Below, piece by piece: positions 1-6,141 of a DNA stretch of 7,818 nucleotides (within the stretch, counting starts at the first letter, position 1; every line of letters begins with the position of its first letter). Under the pieces are notes generated by a model. It made no database searches, was not told the origin of the DNA, and saw nothing but the letters and a program-made list of their open reading frames with translations. The DNA lies in contig JABDRA010000300.1 in the NCBI GenBank assembly GCA_013041995.1, positions 1 through 7,818 on the forward strand, given 5' to 3'. Origin of the DNA: Anderseniella sp. (GTDB taxonomy: Bacteria; Pseudomonadota; Alphaproteobacteria; Rhizobiales; Aestuariivirgaceae). The position numbers and the translations under genes are program-made.

Positions 1-391
1 GGTCTGCCGGGCCGAGAGCATCAACCGTTGCAATGCGGGTGTCATAAACCGGATGCACACCAAGCTGTACTGCCCGGCGCTGCAGCTGTTTCAGCAGGTC
101 CAGCCGTCCGATAGCCGAAAACCCGACACCGTCAATGGCAATGCGCTCATTGCTGTGCACCACCGCAATGTCGGACCAGCGTTGCATGTGCGGCTCGATC
201 AAAGCTGCCGTTTCAGGATCATCCTCGCGCAGGAACCCCAATGCCTGGTCGGAAAACACCACGCCAAACCCAAATGTCGCATCACTGGGATTTTGTTCGA
301 CTATCGAGATATCGATGTCCGGTCGCGCGCGGCGGATCAGGATGGCCGCATAGAGCCCTGCCGGCCCCGCTCCTGCAATGGACACACGCAT
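1..391 (-). CDS. FAD-dependent monooxygenase, N-terminal part (anthraniloyl-CoA/salicylyl-CoA hydroxylase type), cut by left edge
   Basis: The frame is open from an ATG at 391 to the window edge, giving 130 visible residues (last complete codon at 2-4). The protein opens with a strand and the dinucleotide-binding motif GAGPAG (residues 7-12), followed by LYAAILIRRARP and an acidic strand end (IVEQ) typical of the FAD Rossmann fold. The stretch FGFGVVFSDQAL (about 51-62), then LREDDPE and IGRLDLLKQLQRR (about 105-117), match the pattern I know from the flavin monooxygenase half of 2-aminobenzoyl-CoA monooxygenase and salicylyl-CoA 5-hydroxylase. Such enzymes hydroxylate aromatic CoA thioesters in the cytoplasm using FAD, NAD(P)H and O2. 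It starts 10 bp after the stop of the cyclic-nucleotide-binding gene, so it is probably the next gene of that operon. No strong Shine-Dalgarno is visible. The C-terminus is outside the window, so single-domain versus fused form and exact substrate cannot be told. Confidence 0.85.
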   Translation of the reverse strand, partial: MRVSIAGAGPAGLYAAILIRRARPDIDISIVEQNPSDATFGFGVVFSDQALGFLREDDPETAALIEPHMQRWSDIAVVHSNERIAIDGVGFSAIGRLDLLKQLQRRAVQLGVHPVYDTRIATVDALGPAD

Positions 392-401
392 TATATGCTG
401 A

Positions 402-869
402 CTAGCCCTTCGACAACTTGTTCAGTTCAGCCCGTGCCTCAGACAAATCCGCCGTCGTCGCAGCCAACCGTTCAGCCAGCACCTTCATGAGATCAATCGC
501 CATCGAGGGAAACTCTTTCAGCAGCTTCAGCAATTGCTCTTTCTCGATACACAATGTTTCGAGACGGGTTGCCGCACGTACACCAGCGGTTCGCGGCACA
601 TCGCACAAAATGGCGATTTCGCCGATAATGGCGTTCTCTCCAAGCGTTGCCACAACCACATCGCTGCCATTGATTTTGACAATGACTTCCGCCTTGCCAC
701 ACAGCACGACATAGGCCGCATCACCGGAATCATTCTGGCTGAACAGCATGTCGCCTTCCGTAAATGTCAGGTGTTGCGACGTAAAGGCCAGCAATTTCAG
801 CTGACTGGGTTGCAGCCCGGCAAACAGTGATACATTGCCAAGCATCTCGACTTCATCATTAAGCGCCAT
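402..869 (-). CDS. Stand-alone cyclic-nucleotide-binding domain protein (no HTH)
   Basis: This is a 155-residue soluble protein. Residues about 12-115 form a Crp-type cNMP-binding beta-roll: LFAGLQPSQLKLLA at the start, GDMLFSQNDSGDAAYVVLCG in the core, then the phosphate-binding cassette IIGEIAILCDVPRTAGVRA (81-99). The cassette keeps the Glu (E84) that normally contacts the ribose and the Arg (R93) that contacts the cyclic phosphate, followed by Thr, so cyclic nucleotide binding is plausible. The C-terminal 35 residues are helical and charged (LMKVLAERLAATTADLSEARAELNKL), likely coiled coil, and there is no helix-turn-helix. It is therefore not a Crp/Fnr transcription factor but more likely a sensor or regulatory subunit. 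The ATG at 869 is backed by a good Shine-Dalgarno (GGGAG at 876-880). It lies 32 bp downstream of the ABC-like gene and 10 bp upstream of the monooxygenase gene, in one apparent operon. The partner is unknown; the neighbouring membrane protein is the obvious candidate. Confidence 0.9.
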   Translation of the reverse strand: MALNDEVEMLGNVSLFAGLQPSQLKLLAFTSQHLTFTEGDMLFSQNDSGDAAYVVLCGKAEVIVKINGSDVVVATLGENAIIGEIAILCDVPRTAGVRAATRLETLCIEKEQLLKLLKEFPSMAIDLMKVLAERLAATTADLSEARAELNKLSKG

Positions 870-901
870 AATTTTCTCCCGTTTGGCGCAGATCGCTGCT
901 G

Positions 902-3625
902 CTACTCTGCCAGCACTTTCGAATAGGCACCACCGCTTTTCAACAGCGTTTCTCGCTTGCCCGTTTCCAGCACTTTACCACCTGCCATTACACATATCTC
1001 GTCAAAATCCGCTGCAAGCTCTGCATCAGATATAACCCACACAATGGCAGGTTTGTTCGGTTGCCGCGCCACATATTTCATTACGTCGCGCAAGATTGCG
1101 GCCTGCTGACGACCGTCAAGCGCGCTGAGTGGACGATTCAGAACCAGAAGATCCGGCTGCTTGATCAGGGCCCGCGCCAGGCCCAGTTTCTGTCGTTGAA
1201 CGGAACTCAACCGCTTGCCTGCAGATCCAATGTCGAATTCCAGGCCCAAGTCGAGTATCTCGTCGCGCAACTGCATCTCCTTGAGCGTTGCCGACATAAC
1301 CTCAAACACCCTCTGCGGGCCCCGCGCGATGCCGTGCGCGACACGTCCCATCAACAGGTTGTCCTGAACCGAAGCAGCTGCGTTGTAGGTATCTGGATCA
1401 TAGAAGCTGATGCTGCCGGCAAGTTTATCCGGCAACCCGTTCTTGAACCGGTTACGGCCATCCAGGATCCGCTCTTGCAGATTATCATCCACAAGGCCCA
1501 TGCGATGGCGCGGTTCCACATAAGAGAACGTGAGCTCGATCAGCATGTAGCGCTCATCGACCGTCAGGGCGCTTTCGGCTGTCTGCTTGGCGCGTTTCAA
1601 AAGCGCCGCATACTCAGGCAGGCGCTCAGCATCCATGAACGTAATCTGGTTGAAGAATTCATGGTCCGGCGGCAGATCCTGGAACAGACCGATGGTCGTC
1701 TCGGCAAGCTCTATACCTTTTGCAACCAATACATCCTCAAGGCCGGCATCCTGCAAAACGGAACGAACATACTCGTTCTGTGCCAGCTTCTGCGGAGAAA
1801 ACTCATCGCCGACCGGAGTACCGAACAGCAGGTTTTCGCCAATTGTCGCCTGCACCGCATACTGTTGCGGATCAAACAGCTCAACCAGCTCAGACAATTT
1901 CTGTTCCTCTATACGCGACTTCAGCGCCTTTCGGGCCGCCAGAATGTTGTCGGCAAATTGTGGATTACCTTCCGGATCAACTTCACCGCGCAGTCCAAGG
2001 TTGAACACATCGTCTTCCAGGCCCGCAGCACACAACACCTCCACAAGGCGCTGGTGGATAGCCATACCTTCGCCACTGGCGGCAAGATCATTGTCGATGC
2101 TCAGCCAGTCCGCATCGATATCCAGCTTGCTGTTGGCCGTGATGTCGGCCTCGCTTACAAAGCGCTGGCGGGTCATGGCATCAGGACCTTCGTAGCTGCG
2201 CTCTTCGACAGGTTGATGTTTCAGTGCGTAAAGCAGTCCGTCACGCAGGCTGCCCTGGGGCAGGAAAATGTCACTGGCAGCGTAACCGACACGGCGCCCG
2301 ATAGTGCTCTCGCCGATATCAAAAAGATCAGTGCCGCCGAAGCTAATCGAACCAGTGTCAGGCACATTCAGCCTGACAATCGCATCAGCGAGCACGTCAG
2401 CGCCGGAATTTGACGCACCGACAACGGCAAGGCTGGTGCCCGCGGCAATTTTCAATCGCGCCCGGTTCAATAATGTAGTCCCGGTATCATCGGTAACCGT
2501 CAGATTGTTGATTTCAATCGGGAACGCCAGGGGAGGAACCGCTTCGCCCGGCAATGCCTGCAGGTTTTCGTCCAGCATGTCCTCAATATCGAACTGTTCA
2601 ACAACCTGTGTGTACTTGACTTCCACATCAAGCCGTTGCTGATCCCAGTCGATCAGTTCCTTGATCGGCGACGGCAGGTCCTTGTAGGCGGCGATCACCG
2701 CAACCAGTTGTCCTACATCAATCTTGCCCTGCAGGGCGAAGTAGCCGCCCACAACGTAAAACAGGAACGGGGTAATCTGCGCCAGCAGGTTGTTCAGGAA
2801 CTTGGTGAAAAACTTGCGCTGGAACAGTTCATAGCGAATGTAGAAAATTTTGGCCAGCCGGCTGGATATATCGGCGCGCTCATAATGCGACGTGTCATTG
2901 ACGTGCACATGCGTAATACCATCAACAATCTCCCCGACCCGGCCGGCCAACTTGCGCGCGGTGATCTGGCGCTCCTTGCCCAGGCGGATCAGATGGCGGC
3001 GCATTCTGGGAATGATGATGAACTGTATGCCGATCATGAACATGGCGATCAGGCCCAGATAGACATTCTGCACCATGATAAAGGTCATGGCGGTGATGGC
3101 CTGGCCGCCAAGCAGCAAGGGTTGCACGAAGGCATCCCCCATGAAGCCGCCAATGGGCTCGACCTCGTCCTTCACCATACTGGCCATTTCGGAGGATTTT
3201 ATGCGCCGGAACGCCCGCACCGGGAACCGCAACAGCCGGTCCACCAGCGAATAGCGAATGCGCCGCAACATGCGCTCGCCAAGCCGGCCCTTGTAGGTAT
3301 TGATATAAAACTTGAACAGGCCATTGACGATGATCAATGTCAGGAAGGTACCGGACAGGGCGAACAGCATGTTCAATCGCTCAAGCTGAAGGCCTGAGAA
3401 CAGAACCCATTCCTCGCCGGAGAAAGTCCAGCTGAGTTTCATGAATGTCTGTTCTGCACCGGCTGTTTCAAAACCCTGCCCCAGAATCGGGCCGTTAACG
3501 ATCTGCTTGGGCAAGTCCAGTGACATGAAATAGGTCGGCATGGACAGCAGAACGATGAACAGAATGTATATCTGGGCCGACCGCGAATGGATCCAGGTAA
3601 ATTTCAGGATGTTTCGTTCAAGCAT
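902..3625 (-). CDS. ABC-exporter-like membrane protein with degenerate, expanded nucleotide-binding domain
   Basis: This 907-residue protein pairs a type IV exporter membrane domain (about 1-345; hydrophobic segments near 20-36, 87-107, 165-185, 188-208, 275-297 and 304-316) with an ABC ATPase-like domain (about 368-907). An ordinary half-transporter of this class is about 580-620 residues, so some 300 are extra, between the Q-loop and the signature. Catalytic motifs are eroded. Walker A is GASNSGAD (403-410), with Ala and Asp in place of Lys and Ser/Thr. The Q-loop Gln is Ser451. The signature is LSSVQ (806-810). Walker B ends LLVLNR, so Asp and Glu are Asn830 and Arg831. The H-loop His is Asp867. 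The D-loop SALD (834-837) and the ARAL helix remain. ATP hydrolysis by this chain is therefore unlikely. The ATG at 3625 is chosen because the first 65 codons of the longer frame (to 3820) lie inside the upstream gene and give an unrelated sequence. From 3625 the protein starts as a normal exporter, and the ATG overlaps the upstream stop by 8 bp. Substrate unknown. Confidence 0.9.
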   Translation of the reverse strand: MLERNILKFTWIHSRSAQIYILFIVLLSMPTYFMSLDLPKQIVNGPILGQGFETAGAEQTFMKLSWTFSGEEWVLFSGLQLERLNMLFALSGTFLTLIIVNGLFKFYINTYKGRLGERMLRRIRYSLVDRLLRFPVRAFRRIKSSEMASMVKDEVEPIGGFMGDAFVQPLLLGGQAITAMTFIMVQNVYLGLIAMFMIGIQFIIIPRMRRHLIRLGKERQITARKLAGRVGEIVDGITHVHVNDTSHYERADISSRLAKIFYIRYELFQRKFFTKFLNNLLAQITPFLFYVVGGYFALQGKIDVGQLVAVIAAYKDLPSPIKELIDWDQQRLDVEVKYTQVVEQFDIEDMLDENLQALPGEAVPPLAFPIEINNLTVTDDTGTTLLNRARLKIAAGTSLAVVGASNSGADVLADAIVRLNVPDTGSISFGGTDLFDIGESTIGRRVGYAASDIFLPQGSLRDGLLYALKHQPVEERSYEGPDAMTRQRFVSEADITANSKLDIDADWLSIDNDLAASGEGMAIHQRLVEVLCAAGLEDDVFNLGLRGEVDPEGNPQFADNILAARKALKSRIEEQKLSELVELFDPQQYAVQATIGENLLFGTPVGDEFSPQKLAQNEYVRSVLQDAGLEDVLVAKGIELAETTIGLFQDLPPDHEFFNQITFMDAERLPEYAALLKRAKQTAESALTVDERYMLIELTFSYVEPRHRMGLVDDNLQERILDGRNRFKNGLPDKLAGSISFYDPDTYNAAASVQDNLLMGRVAHGIARGPQRVFEVMSATLKEMQLRDEILDLGLEFDIGSAGKRLSSVQRQKLGLARALIKQPDLLVLNRPLSALDGRQQAAILRDVMKYVARQPNKPAIVWVISDAELAADFDEICVMAGGKVLETGKRETLLKSGGAYSKVLAE
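1196..2290 (-). other. Repeated Q-loop/helical-subdomain modules inside the ABC-like NBD (protein-level repeats)
   Basis: Three stretches of the NBD follow the same plan: a short strand, a Ser/Thr-hydrophobic-x-[DE]-[NG]-L-L segment, then a helix ending in a Leu-x-[DE] step and a Gly-rich turn. Unit 1 is residues 446-550 (GSLRDGLLYAL, later LCAAGLEDDVFNLGL). Unit 2 is 584-645 (FDPQQYAVQATIGENLLFG, later LQDAGLEDVLVAKGI). Unit 3 is 741-810 (YDPDTYNAAASVQDNLLMG, later LKEMQLRDEILDLGL). Unit 3 leads directly into the signature-like LSSVQ and so sits where the canonical helical subdomain would be. Units 2 and 3 are the more alike, sharing the FDPxxY/YDPxxY entry. The resemblance is visible by eye in protein only; I did not compute a score. 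Confidence 0.6.
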
Positions 3626-4238
3626 GGGCAGCCGTGTTCTGTGCGTCGGACCTGCTGGTTGCGGGACGCAGCACCACCAGTCGGCGAGCCCCGTACTCAG
3701 TCGTTTCGAATGCACCGTCTTCGATCGAAAAATCCAATGAGCACACAGTTTCCATCTCAGGGCGTTCCAGCAAACTCTGCATCTGTTTGCTGGCCCGCTG
3801 AAGCTTGGGCGAAAACTCAATAACCGTAAGGGCCGAGTTGTCGATCAGCGAGAACAGTTTCTGCCCGACCGCATCCTGACTTCCAAAGGCCTTTAACGAA
3901 TACCCCACAAACACCAGACCGTAGCTGCCGGGTTTAAGGTCAAGATCGACTTCCTGAAACTTGCGCGCAATATGGCGCACCCTGCACGGTTCCCCGTTCA
4001 GTTTGTCTGATTCGAAAGGCTCGGATTTGGGATCAACACAAACGAAACGTTCAGGCACGTGACGCAGGAAGCCCGACACTGGCCGCAGGTGCCCACCGAT
4101 CTCTACAATGGTCGGCAACCCGTCAACGAAGTGCGCCGCCATTGCCTGACGCAGGTCGGCTGCCGGGCCTGCAAGATGCGGCATTCCGGCCGGGCCGGCA
4201 GGCAGATCACCTGAGAATTTGGTGGCTGATTGCTGCAT
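3618..4238 (-). CDS. Small Rossmann/class I methyltransferase-like protein
   Basis: This is a 206-residue soluble protein. After a Pro/Gly/Ala-rich lead (about 1-30), the segment TIVEIGGHLRPVSGFL (43-58) resembles methyltransferase motif I in a divergent form. FVCVDP (65-70) looks like strand 2 with its acidic end (D69), and YGLVFVGYSLKAFG (106-119) like the strand 4 region. ALTVIEFSP (136-144) and RRLVVLRP (185-192) fit later strands. Motif I lacks the usual GxGxG spacing, so SAM binding and catalysis are uncertain. It may be a pseudo-enzyme or act on an unknown substrate. The ATG at 4238 is preferred; a TTG directly before it (4239-4241) would add one residue. A weak GAAG Shine-Dalgarno lies just upstream. 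The stop overlaps the start of the ABC-like gene by 8 bp, implying translational coupling. It is the first gene of the left-hand operon. Confidence 0.75.
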   Translation of the reverse strand: MQQSATKFSGDLPAGPAGMPHLAGPAADLRQAMAAHFVDGLPTIVEIGGHLRPVSGFLRHVPERFVCVDPKSEPFESDKLNGEPCRVRHIARKFQEVDLDLKPGSYGLVFVGYSLKAFGSQDAVGQKLFSLIDNSALTVIEFSPKLQRASKQMQSLLERPEMETVCSLDFSIEDGAFETTEYGARRLVVLRPATSRSDAQNTAAHA

Positions 4239-4343
4239 CAAATCTTCGTATGAATTGGGTTACCGTCATGTTTTTACTAGCATAGCCGCGGTTCATTGCT
4301 CATACCACTGGAAATCACACGCAGTACCGTAAAGGTGAATAGA
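4239..4343. promoter_or_regulatory. Divergent intergenic region, probable promoters for both sides
   Basis: About 105 bp separate the divergent methyltransferase-like gene (minus) and the methyltransferase gene (plus). This is the only sizeable noncoding gap and the only place where promoters for both units are expected. On the plus strand a weak sigma70-like pair can be seen: TTGGGT (4255-4260), a 17-base spacer and TAGCAT (4278-4283). It would start transcription near 4290, ahead of the chosen start codon. I found no convincing -35/-10 pair for the minus strand and no clear operator palindrome beyond a CCGCGG. Confidence 0.4.
4333..4338 (+). promoter_or_regulatory. Ribosome binding site deciding the methyltransferase start
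   Basis: The bases AAGGTG here form a good Shine-Dalgarno, 5 bases before the GTG at 4344. The earlier in-frame TTG at 4296 has no such site, and the in-frame GTG at 4335 lies inside this one. This favours 4344 as the start. Confidence 0.55.
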
Positions 4344-5006
4344 GTGGCAGAGCGCAGTTTCAATAAAGATTATGTTTTCGACCTGTTGCGTGGCGCCGCC
4401 CGGTTTACCGGATCCGACCTGCTGTCGGCGCTTGCAGAAACCGTTGCAGAGTTTCCCGATGCGCCCATCGACAACGCGTTCAATCACAAGCAGGTCGCCT
4501 CCAAACAGTGGGCGCGCGACATGCTGGCCACTCACACACGCGGCACCTTCGATCATGTCTGGGTCATGGGCGGCTGGATCGGCATTCTGCCCGCGATGCT
4601 GTTTGACGATGCACGGTTCAACATCAAGACAATCAGCAGTTTCGATATTGATCCCGCCGTTGCCCCGATTGCTGAGAAATTGAACCAAAAACTGGCAGGC
4701 GAAGCGACTTTTACCGCCCACACGGCAGACATGTACGCGCTCGATTATGCCGGTCCCGACGCACCTGACCTGGTGATCAATACAAGCTGCGAACACATCG
4801 AAGACCTGCCGAAATGGCTGTCACTGCTGCCGCGCGGTTGCCGGGTCATGCTGCAGTCAAACAACTACACATCCGAACCTACCCACGTGAACTGCGTGGA
4901 AAGCGTCGACGAACTGGCTCAGCAGGCCGCCTTGAGCGAATTGACTTACGCCGGCGCATTCAGATTACCCAAATACACGCGTTTCATGCTGATCGGTCGC
5001 GTTTGA
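4344..5006 (+). CDS. Class I SAM-dependent methyltransferase
   Basis: This is a 220-residue soluble enzyme when read from the GTG at 4344. FDHVWVMGGWIGILPAML (69-86) is strand 1 and a motif I variant with GGWIG in the SAM loop. ISSFDIDPAVAPIAEKLN (97-114) is strand 2 with acidic residues for the ribose. HTADMYAL (126-133) is the adenine-side motif. DLVINTSCEHIEDLPKWL (142-159) is strand 4 and the following helix, and VMLQSNNY (168-175) is strand 5. This GGW...DIDP...NTSCEH...QSNNY pattern recalls a methyltransferase family I associate with tailed phages and scattered bacterial surface-glycan loci; that recollection was not checked by search. The substrate is unknown. The frame extends upstream to a TTG at 4296 (236 residues), but the ribosome binding site and the family-like opening (FNKDYVFDLLRGAARFTG) favour 4344. 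It is the only plus-strand gene here, and its last 23 bp overlap the convergent glycosyltransferase gene. Confidence 0.85.
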   Translation: MAERSFNKDYVFDLLRGAARFTGSDLLSALAETVAEFPDAPIDNAFNHKQVASKQWARDMLATHTRGTFDHVWVMGGWIGILPAMLFDDARFNIKTISSFDIDPAVAPIAEKLNQKLAGEATFTAHTADMYALDYAGPDAPDLVINTSCEHIEDLPKWLSLLPRGCRVMLQSNNYTSEPTHVNCVESVDELAQQAALSELTYAGAFRLPKYTRFMLIGRV

Positions 5007-6141
5007 AAGCCTCATTGCGCTCCCGCAAAATTCCGGCGGTGGCTGCGGCACCATCAAGCAGCAGGCTTGCCGGGTACTCACGGTCCTGCCCGCAGGCAGC
5101 ATCAATGGCACGCGCCAGGCCTTCAGGGGACAGATCGTGTGACCGGATTGAGATCGCCAGGCCGGCCGCTTCCAGACGGGTGGCCCTGATTGTCTGTTCC
5201 TGCTCGCCATGAGCAGCAAATGGCACCAGGACACTTGCGCATTGTGCCCGCAACACGTCTGCGACAGTATTGTAGCCGGCCTGCGAAACCGACACCCTGG
5301 CCTGCCTCAGAAGGGTTGCAAGATCGGGCCGGAAGCGAACAATCTCGACATTTTCTGAAGCACTGGACTGCAGGCGCAAAACCGCTTCATCAGGCAGGTT
5401 CGGCCCGGTCACGATCAGCCAGCGCGCCGTGCTCAATGATGTCAGTTCACGCGCCGCAAGGCTGGTGCACAACAGGTTCTCACCCACCGCCCCGCCCCCT
5501 GCGGAGACGATCACATCGTACCTGTCGGCAGCTGCCGGCTCCGCTTCATCCGGCGCTACCATGCCGGTATAGGCGGTCTTGTCCAAAATCAGGCGGGCAG
5601 CAGAAAAAGTTTCATCGAGCGTTGCAAAGCGCCCGTCGCCGTGCACCAGCACCAGATCAAAATAGTCCTGCACCAGGCGGGCGGTAGCCAGGTCCCGCTT
5701 TGCTGACTTGGGCTGCAGGATATCGCGAATGGAACTCACAACCATTGGCCGGCGGCCCGGCGGCATTGCTTTGACATGGTCAAGCAAAGGCAATAGTTCA
5801 AATCGCATTTGGCGACGGGCAAACGGAAATGCCTCGACAATCAGACAGTCGGGCTCGATCTCGTCAAAAGCATTGATCAGGGCATTTTTTCTGTCAGCCA
5901 GATAACCATCATCAGCCTCGCGGCCGTGTTCGTCGGCGAGACCGGAAAAGCTGTCATCAGCACTGCGTAAGGCCGGCAAGCGGACATTGGCAATCTGCGC
6001 GGGCGGAAACCCGTCCACCGCAATGCCACCGGTCACCATGGTTACAGCATGTCCGTCAGATACCAGCGCGCAGGCAACGCGGCTGGCGCGGACCAGATGG
6101 CCTATGCCGAGCAGGTGCTGCACATAGAACATGACTTTCAT
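4984..6141 (-). CDS. COG4671/MurG-like GT-B glycosyltransferase (GT28-type C-terminal domain)
   Basis: This is a 385-residue protein with two Rossmann-like halves. The N-terminal half starts VMFYVQHLLGIGHLVRASRV (3-22), the glycine/histidine loop of MurG-type and COG4671 'predicted glycosyltransferase' proteins. The C-terminal half has IVSAGGGAVGENLL (211-224), then FRPDLATLLRQARVSVSQAG (270-289), YNTVADVL, and HGEQEQTIRATRLEAAGLA (311-329), the usual nucleotide-sugar pocket of GT28-like enzymes. It probably transfers a sugar from a nucleotide donor in the cytoplasm. There is no signal peptide or membrane segment. The ATG at 6141 shares one base with the stop of the GT4 gene (TGATG), so the two are translationally coupled. 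Its C-terminus overlaps the convergent methyltransferase gene by 23 bp. Acceptor and donor cannot be read from sequence. Confidence 0.88.
   Translation of the reverse strand: MKVMFYVQHLLGIGHLVRASRVACALVSDGHAVTMVTGGIAVDGFPPAQIANVRLPALRSADDSFSGLADEHGREADDGYLADRKNALINAFDEIEPDCLIVEAFPFARRQMRFELLPLLDHVKAMPPGRRPMVVSSIRDILQPKSAKRDLATARLVQDYFDLVLVHGDGRFATLDETFSAARLILDKTAYTGMVAPDEAEPAAADRYDVIVSAGGGAVGENLLCTSLAARELTSLSTARWLIVTGPNLPDEAVLRLQSSASENVEIVRFRPDLATLLRQARVSVSQAGYNTVADVLRAQCASVLVPFAAHGEQEQTIRATRLEAAGLAISIRSHDLSPEGLARAIDAACGQDREYPASLLLDGAAATAGILRERNEAFKRDRSA

Noticed and set aside
390..395. TATAAT on the minus strand just before the monooxygenase start
   Set aside because: It overlaps the ATG itself, so it cannot serve as a -10 box for this gene except for a leaderless transcript, and no -35 partner is visible. 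Likely chance.
1061..2413. 450-residue plus-strand open frame
   Set aside because: It lies entirely antisense to the ABC-like gene, has no recognisable motif, and the minus-strand frame carries clear ABC landmarks throughout.
2636..3397. 253-residue plus-strand open frame rich in His, Gln and Asp
   Set aside because: It is antisense to the membrane domain of the ABC-like protein. The composition is that expected when hydrophobic codons are read on the opposite strand.
902..3625. Possibility that the ABC-like gene is a pseudogene
   Set aside because: The frame is uninterrupted over 907 codons, the membrane domain and fold motifs are intact, and the gene is translationally coupled to its neighbour. 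Decay would be expected to leave frameshifts or stops.
4286..4291. CCGCGG palindrome in the divergent intergenic region
   Set aside because: A six-base palindrome in GC-rich DNA is expected by chance, and no longer inverted repeat surrounds it.
4293..4796. 167-residue minus-strand open frame facing the left-hand operon
   Set aside because: It is antisense to the methyltransferase, whose motifs are unambiguous. The shadow frame is Cys- and Gly-rich without domain features.
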